The position numbers were made by a program, and so were the translations under genes. Positions 51,261 through 59,974 of a stretch of DNA of 64,000 bases are shown here, one piece after another. The stretch is from the NCBI GenBank assembly GCA_019856515.1, contig CP082230.1, positions 496,001 to 560,000 of the forward strand, written 5' to 3'. The stretch comes from Prolixibacteraceae bacterium (GTDB lineage: Bacteria > Bacteroidota > Bacteroidia > Bacteroidales > Prolixibacteraceae). The first letter of the stretch is position 1, and every line of letters starts with the position of its first letter. Under the pieces are notes generated by a model that was not told the origin of the DNA, did no database searches, and was given only the letters and a program-made list of their open reading frames with translations.

Positions 51261-53937
51261 TATTAAGTTTTTAGATTTTCCGGATAAGATGACCGATAAT
51301 GTGCGGGCATTATATGACCATTTAATCCAGAAAGCATTGGGCGATCGTTCTGAAGAGTGGTTTACAGAAGATATGTTTGTAGATTTAGTGAAAAGACATC
51401 GTTCTTACGATGACAAATATCCTTTGTGGAGACCTTGGCAAGAGTGTTCTGTAATTGTTCGTAGGGCTTTGGCTATTGATGCGATGTTAAAGGCGATGAC
51501 GGATGAGAAGAATAGTGAGAAGACTCATAGTGCAGATATTCTTGATGGGGATTTGTTGTTGGGTGTTTTACCTATGGGGTCGAATGGGCTAGGTAAGGTG
51601 TTTCCTAATTTCTTAACAGAAGATGAACTTCGTGCTGGTTCGATTACCAATCGTAATGCCGCTTCGTTGTTTGGTCATAATACGATGAATTATGAAGAGT
51701 TGCTTCGAGATGGGCTTCAGGTAAAGATCGATGATTGTTCTTTCCAGTTGGATAAGCTTTCGGTTAAGATTAAGCTTCAAAAAAAGGAGGTGGAAAGGAT
51801 CAAAGTGAAACTTAAATTAGAAGAGAAGTATCTTGATCTTGGTAAAGTCGATTCTTATGTTGCTTATCGTTTGAGAAAAGAAGAACGTGAGTTGATTAAT
51901 TTGAAGAAGGAATTCGATTTCTATTGGTCAGTAAAAATTGCATGTCGTTCTGTTGTCAGTTATGCGGATCGTTTTGCCCAATTGGCAGAACAAAAAGCGA
52001 TAAAATATGTTGAACAGAGTGACGAATTACTAGAGTTGGCTCGTATTGCGAGAAAAGTTCCTAGAGAGGGAGCGGATACATTCCATGAGGCGATGCAGTC
52101 TATCTGTTTCTTCCATATTGCACTTCATGCTTCGATGAACTTTATCTCTTTGGGACGATTGGATCAGGTGTTAAACCCATATCTAGAGAAAGAGTCAGAC
52201 AAGGCTAAAGCATTGGAAATATTTGAATGTTTCATTGTGAAATTGGCTGGACGTTTGAATTTAGGTTCTAACTCTTTGGTGGCGCAAGATCATGTAGACT
52301 ATGCTACGGTTTTAGGAACCCATCCATATTATATTGATCAGAAAGCAGGGGTAAATAACTTCTTGCAGAATATAATTGTTGGAGGAAAGAAGCCAGACGG
52401 TACCGATGCAACCAATAGTTGTACTTTCTTGATTCTACAAGCGTTTGAGAATGTGAATCTATCGACACCTGGTATATATGTTCGTTTGCATAACGATAGC
52501 CCGAGTGAATTGGTTCGTAAAGTGTCAAGTTCGGTGTATAGGACTAAGAATAATCCTTCAGTATTGAATGATGAGATAATGATTCCTGCCATGTATAAGG
52601 CGTTGATGCAAGATGAAGATCCAAAGGATAAGTCCGTTTGTGCAGAGATGCAGCAGTTGGCAAACGATTATTGTGTGGATGGTTGTTGGGAGCCAATTTT
52701 AAATGGCTGTTCGGATTGGACTTTTGGAATGATAAATGGATTGAAGTCTGTGGAAACAGCATTAAATCAAGGCGCTTCACTACAGAAAGATGATGAGTTG
52801 TTGAGAGGTGCGAAATTGGCTCCTCAAACCCCTATTCCAAGTACATATGAGATGTTGATGGATAACCTACAAAATCATATGAGGTTTACGGTAGATCAAG
52901 CTGTAATGGCACTCTTTGTCTATTATATGATGGATGAGAATGCAGCGCCATCTCCTTTGTTCTCGGCATATCTAAAAGGATGTATGAGAAAAGGACGAGA
53001 CAAAGCATCTGGTGGTGCAGATTATAATATTGGTGGGGTTATTCTTGGTGGAGTTCCAGATATGGTAAATCAAGTGGCTGCATTAAAGAAATGGGTATAT
53101 GATAAACAGAAATATAGTGTAGAAGAGGTCTGTAGTGCAATCAGAAATAACTATGGTGATGGTGTGGAACATTTGTCGTCAACGGAGAAAGAGTTGTATG
53201 ATAAGATAAGAGGTGATTTCGATAATCATAGTCCTAAGTTTGGAACTGGTGATCTTGTGGCTGATTTTATTACGGAAAAGGTTTTAAATATTTTCCATGA
53301 TGCTCTGATGCGTTCGGCTAAATTTGGAAAGCGATTGTTCCAAGATATTGCCCCTGAGGATAAGTGGATCGAAGTAGCAAACCTTCGTGCTTTGGCTGGA
53401 TATTATGGTTTGCCATTGGGTATGACATATGATATAAAGATGAAAGTCACTGGTGGAATGGGGACATTTGAACAGTATAATTGGAGTGGTAGAGGTTGTG
53501 CTGCTTCAGCTAATCGTTCAAATAGTGAACCAATCGCACCGAACTTCTCTTGTGTTCCAGGAACATCATCTAGTGGACCGTTGTCTACAATGAACTCTTT
53601 GTCACATTTTAATTTGTCCCGTTTTGCTGCAGGTGTAATAACAGATGTGTGCTTGGAAGAGGGGGCATGTACTGTTGAAATGGTTGAGGAGCTTGTGCGT
53701 GCCTTTGTGAAGAAAGATGGTGGAATGATGACTGTCGCAATCGGTACAAGTAAATTGTATAAAGAGATTTATGAGACAGCTAAAGATGCTCTGTTGAAAA
53801 AGGAGGCGGAAGCTGCTATGATGTTAGCCCCATATGCAGGGGTAAATGTTCGTATCGGTGGATGGCAAACTCCTTTCGTTACTTTGCCTCTATCTCATAT
53901 GGAGAACTATATTAAGCGACCTGAAAATATGAACTAA
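51250..53937 (+). CDS. Glycyl radical enzyme (PFL-like family) with unusual GCWEP and RIGGW motifs
   Basis: The 895-residue enzyme is of the pyruvate-formate-lyase superfamily. The thiyl cysteine is Cys479 in YCVDGCWEP and the likely base is Glu481. The glycyl radical site is Gly871 in VNVRIGGWQTPF. Most dehydratase or lyase members read GCVE and R[VIT]xGY/F at these places; here tryptophan follows both catalytic residues. A Lys/Glu-rich, coiled-coil-like insert (KLSVKIKLQKKEVERIKVKL, about 175-225) is also atypical. The gene overlaps its activase by 11 bases and is followed after 11 bases by an exported HAD phosphatase. There is no microcompartment gene nearby. The reaction cannot be assigned; it is probably a lyase or dehydratase on a small polar substrate. 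Confidence 0.9.
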   Translation: MKSDIKFLDFPDKMTDNVRALYDHLIQKALGDRSEEWFTEDMFVDLVKRHRSYDDKYPLWRPWQECSVIVRRALAIDAMLKAMTDEKNSEKTHSADILDGDLLLGVLPMGSNGLGKVFPNFLTEDELRAGSITNRNAASLFGHNTMNYEELLRDGLQVKIDDCSFQLDKLSVKIKLQKKEVERIKVKLKLEEKYLDLGKVDSYVAYRLRKEERELINLKKEFDFYWSVKIACRSVVSYADRFAQLAEQKAIKYVEQSDELLELARIARKVPREGADTFHEAMQSICFFHIALHASMNFISLGRLDQVLNPYLEKESDKAKALEIFECFIVKLAGRLNLGSNSLVAQDHVDYATVLGTHPYYIDQKAGVNNFLQNIIVGGKKPDGTDATNSCTFLILQAFENVNLSTPGIYVRLHNDSPSELVRKVSSSVYRTKNNPSVLNDEIMIPAMYKALMQDEDPKDKSVCAEMQQLANDYCVDGCWEPILNGCSDWTFGMINGLKSVETALNQGASLQKDDELLRGAKLAPQTPIPSTYEMLMDNLQNHMRFTVDQAVMALFVYYMMDENAAPSPLFSAYLKGCMRKGRDKASGGADYNIGGVILGGVPDMVNQVAALKKWVYDKQKYSVEEVCSAIRNNYGDGVEHLSSTEKELYDKIRGDFDNHSPKFGTGDLVADFITEKVLNIFHDALMRSAKFGKRLFQDIAPEDKWIEVANLRALAGYYGLPLGMTYDIKMKVTGGMGTFEQYNWSGRGCAASANRSNSEPIAPNFSCVPGTSSSGPLSTMNSLSHFNLSRFAAGVITDVCLEEGACTVEMVEELVRAFVKKDGGMMTVAIGTSKLYKEIYETAKDALLKKEAEAAMMLAPYAGVNVRIGGWQTPFVTLPLSHMENYIKRPENMN

Positions 53938-53948
53938 AATCATAGATT

Positions 53949-54962
53949 ATGAATAGAAGAAATAGATGGGGTATATTGATATTTGTGATTCTTTTGGTCT
54001 TGATGTGGGAGACTTTCTCGAAGAAAGATTCTGTTGAATCATTAGAATCATGGAATAATACCCCTTTGAAAGAGGAGATAGTATCATATGTTAAGATGGC
54101 ATCAAAACAGATTCCCGTTGAAGATCGTGTAGCTGTTTTTGACTTGGATGGCACATTGGCTTGTGAAGCCCCATTGTGGTTTGAGATGGAGGTAGCAGTG
54201 GCTGGTTTAATGGATAAGTTGAAAGCGAACCCCTCTTTGGAAGATCAGATAATGTATCAGTATGCAAAGAAGTTGACCGTGAATCCTAAGGATACCTCTG
54301 TAACGAACCATTGGGTTGTGGATAATGTGAACTATTTGGATTCGATGATTCTAACTGCGTTTGATGGTGTGGGCTGTGAAGCTTATGTGAAATATGCACA
54401 AGAGTATCTAGATGAGCATAAGAATAAGGATTATGATATACTTTTTGGAGATATGTTCTATCAACCGATGTTGGAGTTTGTACGTCTGTTGCAACAGAAT
54501 CAATTTAAAGTCTATATCGTGTCTGGATCGATGCAAGGATTGTTGTGGAGTGTTTGCCCTAATACATTAAAGTTGGATAGAGCTCATTTGATTGGAACAA
54601 GACAAGAACAAGTGCCTGTGTATATTAAAGATGAGCCTACAACTTTTGTTCTGAAGAGCGGTAAGTATCTACCTAAGAATAATCATAATGGTAAAAGTTT
54701 GAATATCTACTCTCATATAGGTAAGATCCCTGTGATTGCTGTTGGAAATACAACGGGTGATTTCGGAATGTTCCATATGGCTAACGGAAGTAAGTATCCA
54801 CATCTGGCTATTTTGATTAATCATGATGATGCTAACCGTGAATATAAATATCCTCCATATCATGGAACAGCGGTTCCTGCTTGGGCGGATTCGATGAGGA
54901 TTAATGGATGGAAGCAAGCAAATATGTCTATTGAATTTAAAGATCTTTGGATGAAAAAATAG
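53949..54962 (+). CDS. Exported or membrane-anchored HAD-family phosphatase
   Basis: This 337-residue protein has an N-terminal hydrophobic segment (WGILIFVILLVLMW) after four basic residues, so it is exported or anchored facing the periplasm. The HAD motif I is VAVFDLDGTLACE with Asp65 and Asp67. Motif II is VYIVSGSMQGLLW, and the late aspartates lie in AVGNTTGDFGMF. The cap resembles phosphoserine-phosphatase-like HAD enzymes of Bacteroidota. It starts 11 bases after the glycyl radical enzyme gene, so it is very likely cotranscribed. Perhaps it dephosphorylates a substrate outside the cytoplasm before uptake. That link is inference. Confidence 0.85.
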   Translation: MNRRNRWGILIFVILLVLMWETFSKKDSVESLESWNNTPLKEEIVSYVKMASKQIPVEDRVAVFDLDGTLACEAPLWFEMEVAVAGLMDKLKANPSLEDQIMYQYAKKLTVNPKDTSVTNHWVVDNVNYLDSMILTAFDGVGCEAYVKYAQEYLDEHKNKDYDILFGDMFYQPMLEFVRLLQQNQFKVYIVSGSMQGLLWSVCPNTLKLDRAHLIGTRQEQVPVYIKDEPTTFVLKSGKYLPKNNHNGKSLNIYSHIGKIPVIAVGNTTGDFGMFHMANGSKYPHLAILINHDDANREYKYPPYHGTAVPAWADSMRINGWKQANMSIEFKDLWMKK

Positions 54963-54983
54963 TCTGTGAAAGATCGTTTTTAA

Positions 54984-55024
54984 AATAGGGGCCTTTCCAA
55001 TGTGGGAGAGGCTCCTATTTTTTT
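54984..55024. terminator. Terminator between convergent HAD and DUF3307 genes
   Basis: AATAGGGGCCTTTCC (54984-54998) pairs with GGAGAGGCTCCTATT (55005-55019) with a few mismatches, followed by a run of T. The A-tract on the left gives a usable U-tract on the other strand too. It overlaps the end of the DUF3307 gene. Confidence 0.82.
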
Positions 55025-55746
55025 ATTCCAATAACATAGATTAGGAACATTCCAATAATGAAAGTGATGGTAAAACTGAGTAGGGTTCCTAGTAGTATAT
55101 ATTCTGTGTATTTTCTTGATTGAGTTTGTTGCATTGGATTGAGTCGTAGTATCGATTTGGCTGCAAATATGAAGCCTATGGCACTATATTGATTTAATAA
55201 GATTAGTGTAAGGGTCAAGAAGCGTTCGAGGTAACCAATCCATTTGCCTGCTTGGTTTAGACTCTCATTTTTTGTTCGATTGGTCTCGATCTCATCTCTC
55301 CATTTCCTTGTTAAAACTTTTATTAGAATACCAGATGGCCATAAGATCATGATGTATGCTACAACAGTTCCAATAATCTTTATTTGGTTGGTAAGCGAAA
55401 TAAGTTGTTGATAGAATGGCTGCCAATTGTCAAGAATAAGTATGGTTATAATGAGGATGGATATAGTGTGCAGAATTTGGTCTATAATAAATAGAACTTC
55501 AGGTTTCCCTTTTTGACACACTTTCCAAAGATCGATCGCTGTGTGTATTATGGTTATCGCAGGAATGATTAATAGTAGATCCCATTGGGCAACAAATAGA
55601 TAGGATAATAGCCCTGAAATGAGACCATGTAGGTAGAGATATGGCGATCTGAATTTCTTATTTTGACGATTTTCTACCCATGCATCCGGTTGTAAAATAA
55701 AGTCGGTGAAGAGGTGGGCTAGGAGAAGTTTTAGAAATAGGAGCAT
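55015..55746 (-). CDS. DUF3307 membrane protein
   Basis: This 243-residue integral membrane protein has about six predicted helices. The family mark is LLLAHLFTDFILQPDAWVENRQNKKFRSPYLYLHGL at the start, with IIHTAIDLWK and IIDQILHT further on. DUF3307 proteins are commonly encoded next to SatD-family proteins, as here, where the upstream satD-like gene ends three bases away. Function is unknown. The conserved histidines and aspartates at the membrane face (HLFTDF, HTAIDLW, DQILH) suggest metal or substrate binding. Confidence 0.88.
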   Translation of the reverse strand: MLLFLKLLLAHLFTDFILQPDAWVENRQNKKFRSPYLYLHGLISGLLSYLFVAQWDLLLIIPAITIIHTAIDLWKVCQKGKPEVLFIIDQILHTISILIITILILDNWQPFYQQLISLTNQIKIIGTVVAYIMILWPSGILIKVLTRKWRDEIETNRTKNESLNQAGKWIGYLERFLTLTLILLNQYSAIGFIFAAKSILRLNPMQQTQSRKYTEYILLGTLLSFTITFIIGMFLIYVIGIKK

Positions 55747-55749
55747 GGT

Positions 55750-56412
55750 TTATTCCGTTTTGAGTTTATTGGCTAAATGTTTGAAATTGTTTAACATCAT
55801 TTGAGTGGCATCCCAGTTGGCTGCTTTCTTCCTTTGATTCACTGCCGACTGTGATACCATTAGTTTTTCGGCTGTTTTAGCCTCAGTGAGACCTTGTAAG
55901 AGAAAATATGCAGTTTCGGCTGCATTCTTAGACCATCTGTCTATAATTGCTTCTAATAGCTTTAATTCGACCTTTAGCTCTCTATTTATCTCCTGGTCAG
56001 CTGTGTGGATGATAAGCTTTTGATCTAACTGTTTCATCCTCTCTAAATTTCTTCCTGAAAGTTGCAGTGCTTGCCCATCAGATAGTGCTAAGGTACTATG
56101 CAAAAAGTCAATGCTGCCTATACCGATGGATATGCGAGCATCCATGTGATTATATTGCTCGTCTTTATCTTGGTCAGGGAATGTGATTTTCTTGAATATC
56201 GTTTTAAGCTGGAGTGCAATATTTAATGCCATTTCGATATCTGTGAATAGGCATTGGAATCCGTCTCCTCTAATAAATTCAAAAGGAAAGTGTAGATCGT
56301 ACTCTTTAGATATATGCTCTAGGTCGTGTTGCAGTATTGAAAATAGATGTGCTCTATTTACGTTGTTTAATCTGTTTGAATCGATTAAATCTCCTGTTAA
56401 TGCTACATACAT
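55750..56412 (-). CDS. SatD-family protein with C-terminal HTH
   Basis: This 220-residue protein has the SatD start (YVALTGDLIDSNRLNN), a nucleotide-cyclase-like core (FEFIRGDGFQCLFTDIEMALNIALQLKTIF, ARISIGIGSIDFL), and a C-terminal helix-turn-helix (LTEAKTAEKLMVSQSAVNQRKKAANW, about 170-200). The latter suggests a DNA-binding regulator that senses a ligand through the cyclase-like domain. It is three bases upstream of the DUF3307 membrane protein in one operon. A 29-bp palindromic repeat array lies about 60 bases upstream of its start and could be its own operator. Confidence 0.87.
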   Translation of the reverse strand: MYVALTGDLIDSNRLNNVNRAHLFSILQHDLEHISKEYDLHFPFEFIRGDGFQCLFTDIEMALNIALQLKTIFKKITFPDQDKDEQYNHMDARISIGIGSIDFLHSTLALSDGQALQLSGRNLERMKQLDQKLIIHTADQEINRELKVELKLLEAIIDRWSKNAAETAYFLLQGLTEAKTAEKLMVSQSAVNQRKKAANWDATQMMLNNFKHLANKLKTE

Positions 56413-56988
56413 GTTCGTCTATTTTTATTTAAAGATAGTAAAAAGAATAGAACCCTCCTATAGGAATATCTTCAAATTATAAGGTTCTAGCCTTATAATT
56501 AACGAATATAAGGTTGTGGCCTTATAATTAACGAATATAAGGCTGTAGCCTTATAATTTGGAGTTGATTTAATGGTTCTGTTTCCTTCGTTGTGAGTGGA
56601 TTGTCAAAAAGGATCAATATGAAAGATGAACTAAATATTTTTTTATTTGTTATGTAAATGATTAGAATATAGTAGGTTCGATTTGAGTAGATGTTTTGGC
56701 ATATGTTACATGTTGTCCGTTTAATAGTTTCTTAATTATAATTAGTCTAGATAAGCTAGTGTGTCCCGATAATTTTGCGTACTTTGTATCATATAAGCTA
56801 CGGTAATACCAACGCTTATTTTAAAATGAATACTATTATTAGGATCTATTTTGTTTATACTACGTATTGAAATATCAATGTAGAAGAGGCTATGTTGCCA
56901 CTTTGTTTGTTTAAACAAGATATGTTCGTAATAACTTATTTGTCATTTTAATATATATTTTGGTGTAAATAACATGATAGATTGATAT
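56413..56988. other. Divergent 576-base gap between satD-like and zupT genes
   Basis: The left part holds a three-unit palindromic repeat array (annotated separately). The remaining 430 bases up to the zinc-transporter gene are AT-rich without an ORF, RNA gene or clear metal-regulator box that I can recognise. Both promoters should be here. Confidence 0.45.
56479..56559. repeat. Array of three 29-bp palindromic repeats upstream of the satD-like gene
   Basis: Units start at 56479, 56508 and 56537, an exact 29-base period. Each has ATAAGG-(6 bases)-CCTTAT followed by AATTAACGAAT; the third is truncated after the palindrome. The loops differ (TTCTAG, TTGTGG, CTGTAG) while the arms are identical. 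The period is near three helical turns, as expected for cooperative protein binding on one face of the DNA. Confidence 0.8.
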
Positions 56989-57813
56989 ATGGAATTGAGT
57001 AATAATTTTATGATGGCCTTCGGGTTGACTCTGTTTGCAGGATTGTCAACAGGTATTGGAAGTTTAATTGCGTTTGTGTCAAGACAGACAAATACCAAGT
57101 TATTGTCTGTGGCACTTGGTTTTTCTGCTGGGGTTATGATTTATGTCTCTTTTGTGGAGATCCTTCCAGAAGGGGTACATTCGTTACAGGAACATTATAC
57201 CGATAAGTTGGGTGAGATATATGGTATTTTGGCATTCTTTGGTGGTATTTTGATTATAGCTTTGATTGATAAGCTGATTCCTAGTTTTGAAAATCCGCAT
57301 GAGATAAAGAAGATTGAGGAGATGGATGATGCATCGAAAGCAAAGGATTTCCGAAAGTTATATAGAATGGGTATCATGACAGCTTTGGCTGTGGGGGTCC
57401 ATAATTTTCCTGAAGGATTGGCTACTTTTATCTCTGCCCTGAATGACCCTTCATTGGGTGTGGCTATTGCTGTAGCTATTGCGATTCATAATATTCCTGA
57501 AGGCATTGCAGTGAGTGTCCCTATATATTACGCTACTAAGAGTAGGAGTAAAGCCTTTTGGTTGTCATTCTTGTCTGGTTTGGCCGAACCTGTTGGTGCA
57601 TTGATTGGATATGTCTTAATTTTACCATTTGTAAATGCTGACAACTTAGAGGTGGTGATGGGAGTTGTTTTATGCTCTATTGCTGGAGTAATGGTGTTTA
57701 TCTCGTTGGATGAACTTTTGCCAACAGCGGAGGAGTATGGAGAACACCATTTGTCTATTTATGGTCTGGTGGCTGGTATGGCTGTAATGGCAATAAGTTT
57801 ATTGTTGTTCTGA
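56989..57813 (+). CDS. zupT: ZIP-family metal transporter (ZupT-like)
   Basis: The 274-residue membrane protein has eight predicted helices. The two ZIP metal-binding helices are clear: VGVHNFPEGLATFISAL (about 144-160) and AIAIHNIPEGIAVSVPIYYAT (about 162-185). A cytoplasmic loop with acidic/basic residues (ENPHEIKKIEEMDDASKAK) separates helices 3 and 4. The family imports zinc and also other divalent metals such as iron or manganese. It is transcribed alone, and no Zur box was recognised upstream. A hairpin terminator follows. Confidence 0.93.
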   Translation: MELSNNFMMAFGLTLFAGLSTGIGSLIAFVSRQTNTKLLSVALGFSAGVMIYVSFVEILPEGVHSLQEHYTDKLGEIYGILAFFGGILIIALIDKLIPSFENPHEIKKIEEMDDASKAKDFRKLYRMGIMTALAVGVHNFPEGLATFISALNDPSLGVAIAVAIAIHNIPEGIAVSVPIYYATKSRSKAFWLSFLSGLAEPVGALIGYVLILPFVNADNLEVVMGVVLCSIAGVMVFISLDELLPTAEEYGEHHLSIYGLVAGMAVMAISLLLF

Positions 57814-57833
57814 TTATAGTTTGATTATAATAG

Positions 57834-57880
57834 AAGAGAGGTAATGAAGGTCATATTTGATATTCATTACCTCTCTTTTG
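57834..57880. terminator. Bidirectional terminator between zupT and hemG
   Basis: AAGAGAGGTAATGAA (57834-57848) pairs perfectly with TTCATTACCTCTCTT (57863-57877), followed by TTT. It lies between the convergent genes. Confidence 0.85.
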
Positions 57881-57899
57881 CTATTGTATAATTTCGATG

Positions 57900-59270
57900 T
57901 TAGATCATTTTATTGGCATTCTTCTCTGCATTATTAATACAGTCAGAAACGCTATTTCCTCCAACAAAATTGCCTGAGATAATGAAATTAGGGTGGTGGG
58001 TATGAAAATTATCCAGTTGGGCTTTGAAATCCATGTAACCTAGGTTATATTGGGGAATGGCTTTCTCGTAGAGTTTAAAACATTTGGTTTTAGGCTCGCC
58101 CTCTATCTCCATGATCTCCGCAAATTCTCTTGTTGCTTCGGATACCCAACGATTTAGATCGCTTTGAAGCATCTCTTCGTGGTTTCTACTACCACCAAGG
58201 TATAGCGTGAAGGAGGCATGGTCTTTGGGTGCTCTGTGGTCGAATATGGTACTACTCCATAGTGCTCCTAAGAATTTTAGTTTTGCTTTTTCAGGTACTA
58301 AGAAGCCGAAACTGTCGAGTTGGCGTCCAATTTGTTCTTTGTGATATCCAAGGGTTAATGTTCCCACTGGAGGGTAGAAGATCTTGTCCAGTTCTTCACT
58401 TAGTTTGTGATCGAGATCAGAAACAAGAGAAGAAAGCTTGTATGCTGGTAGGGTTGAGATGATCTTATCGGTGGCAATAGTATGTTTTTCACCATCTTTG
58501 AGGTAGGTAATATGATACCTGTTTTCAGAAGGTGTAATTTCAATTACTTCACTCTTTAAAAAGAGTTGAGGAGAAAGTTTTTTTGCAATAGCTTTAGGGA
58601 GTTGGTTCATTCCTCTTTGAAATGACATGATATTCCGAGAAGGTTTGAATGCCCCTTGTTTATAGGCATTGCGCTTGTTTTTCATCGTGTGATAAGAGCC
58701 CATGATCACCGAGCCATGCTGTGTTTCCATCGCGGCCATTTCAGGATATGCAGCTTGCATGCTTAGATCTTTGGGATCGCCAGCATATACTCCAGCAACA
58801 AGAGGGTTCAGTGTGTAATCGAGAAACTCCTTCCCAAAACGACGAATAACGAAATCATGCATGCTTTCATCTGTATGATCTCTTCTAGCTTTTACGAATG
58901 GTTCTTTAAGTACGCGAAGTTTGGTTTTGAACGAAAGAAGTTTGGTGAAGATATAAGAAAGAGGGCCGTCTAAGGCGTGGATCTGGTTGTCTCGATAGAG
59001 GTATTTCTTAGAAGCTTTTCTATTGGCTTGCATTAATTGGTCTTTGATTCCAGTCCAATTTAGAAGTTTCTGAAAAGATTCGTACTTCTCTACCGTGGAG
59101 TTGGCAGCAAAATCGAAGGTGTAACCGTCAATCTCTTTAGAGGACAAAACACCTCCTACTTTATCCCTTTTTTCTAAAATGAGTACATTCTTACCTTGTG
59201 CTTCTAGGAAAGCAGCTGTAGATAGACCTGATATTCCTGCTCCTAGAATCACTATCTCATATGAATCCAT
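57900..59270 (-). CDS. hemG: Protoporphyrinogen oxidase (HemG/HemY type)
   Basis: This 456-residue FAD-dependent oxidase converts protoporphyrinogen IX to protoporphyrin IX in heme synthesis. It has the dinucleotide motif VILGAGISGLSTAAFLEAQGKNVLILEKRDKVGGVLSS at the start, FDFAANSTVE, the central NPLVAGVYAGDPKDLS typical of PPO, and the C-terminal FAD segment IISGNFVGGNSVSDCINNAEK. The enzyme normally uses oxygen, which fits with the nearby cytochrome bd (a heme enzyme) and suggests that the organism meets low oxygen. It is transcribed alone, convergent with zupT. Confidence 0.92.
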   Translation of the reverse strand: MDSYEIVILGAGISGLSTAAFLEAQGKNVLILEKRDKVGGVLSSKEIDGYTFDFAANSTVEKYESFQKLLNWTGIKDQLMQANRKASKKYLYRDNQIHALDGPLSYIFTKLLSFKTKLRVLKEPFVKARRDHTDESMHDFVIRRFGKEFLDYTLNPLVAGVYAGDPKDLSMQAAYPEMAAMETQHGSVIMGSYHTMKNKRNAYKQGAFKPSRNIMSFQRGMNQLPKAIAKKLSPQLFLKSEVIEITPSENRYHITYLKDGEKHTIATDKIISTLPAYKLSSLVSDLDHKLSEELDKIFYPPVGTLTLGYHKEQIGRQLDSFGFLVPEKAKLKFLGALWSSTIFDHRAPKDHASFTLYLGGSRNHEEMLQSDLNRWVSEATREFAEIMEIEGEPKTKCFKLYEKAIPQYNLGYMDFKAQLDNFHTHHPNFIISGNFVGGNSVSDCINNAEKNANKMI

Positions 59271-59452
59271 TGTTCTTTTTACCTTGTATGATGAGTTACA
59301 AATATAATGGAACTGAATCGAAAAAGGGAGTCTATTTGAATTTATTTAGACCTGTTAGGTATCGAATTTGTGGATATTGCAACGCAGTTAACGAAGAGCT
59401 GTCTCCTCTTTCAAAACTACAATGGTGTTGAGAGAGGAGATAGATTGTGTGA

Positions 59453-59875
59453 TTACTTTTTTCTAACCCATGTTTGTGTTCTATAGAAAAAGCCAATGTA
59501 GCCACGAACTTGTAGTTCTCCGTCTTCTTGCCATAGTTTAACATCATAGGTTTTTCCACTCTCTGGGTCTAGGATACCATCGTCTTTAACCCAAACTCCA
59601 TCTTTCTTTGTTAGGCCATCCACGATGAATAGTCCTTTGATTGGTTGGTTGTGAAGATCTCCTTTACACTCTTTGCAAAGTGGATCGTAATTTGGATCAG
59701 AGTTGTAGAACCCAACTACTTGTCCAAAAAGCTTTCCATCTTTTATTGTAATCTCTACGTCCGATTTGGGCTTGTTGGTCTTGTCGTCAATTGTTTGCCA
59801 AATACCAGTAATCTCCTGTGCGATAGACGGAAGTGTGACAAGAAGGCAAATTAGTGCCATCATTAGTTTTTTCAT
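59453..59875 (-). CDS. DUF2147 exported protein
   Basis: I start at the ATG at 59875, which gives a signal peptide (MKKLMMALICLLVTLPSIAQ); an in-frame start at 59914 adds 13 residues. The 140-residue protein shows the DUF2147 pattern: EITGIWQTIDDKTNKPKSDVEI, DGKLFGQVVGF, a CKECKG pair, GLFIVDGLTKKDGVWVKDDGILDPESGKTYDVKLW and YIGFFYRTQTWVRK. It is a small beta-barrel lipocalin-like domain of unknown ligand, in the periplasm. It is divergent from cydA, with about 100 bases between the starts. Confidence 0.9.
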   Translation of the reverse strand: MKKLMMALICLLVTLPSIAQEITGIWQTIDDKTNKPKSDVEITIKDGKLFGQVVGFYNSDPNYDPLCKECKGDLHNQPIKGLFIVDGLTKKDGVWVKDDGILDPESGKTYDVKLWQEDGELQVRGYIGFFYRTQTWVRKK

Positions 59876-59974
59876 CTGGATTATCTCTTTTGAATTAATA
59901 TATTTCAATTTCAATTCAAATAAACAAAAAATCTTCTGGGATGTTTTATTTATATAAATAAAAATCTAACAACT

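Noticed and set aside
56479..56559. Possible CRISPR array (three regularly spaced palindromic repeats)
   Set aside because: The 29-bp unit has no spacer between copies beyond a constant linker, and there are no cas genes; it is a tandem palindromic array.
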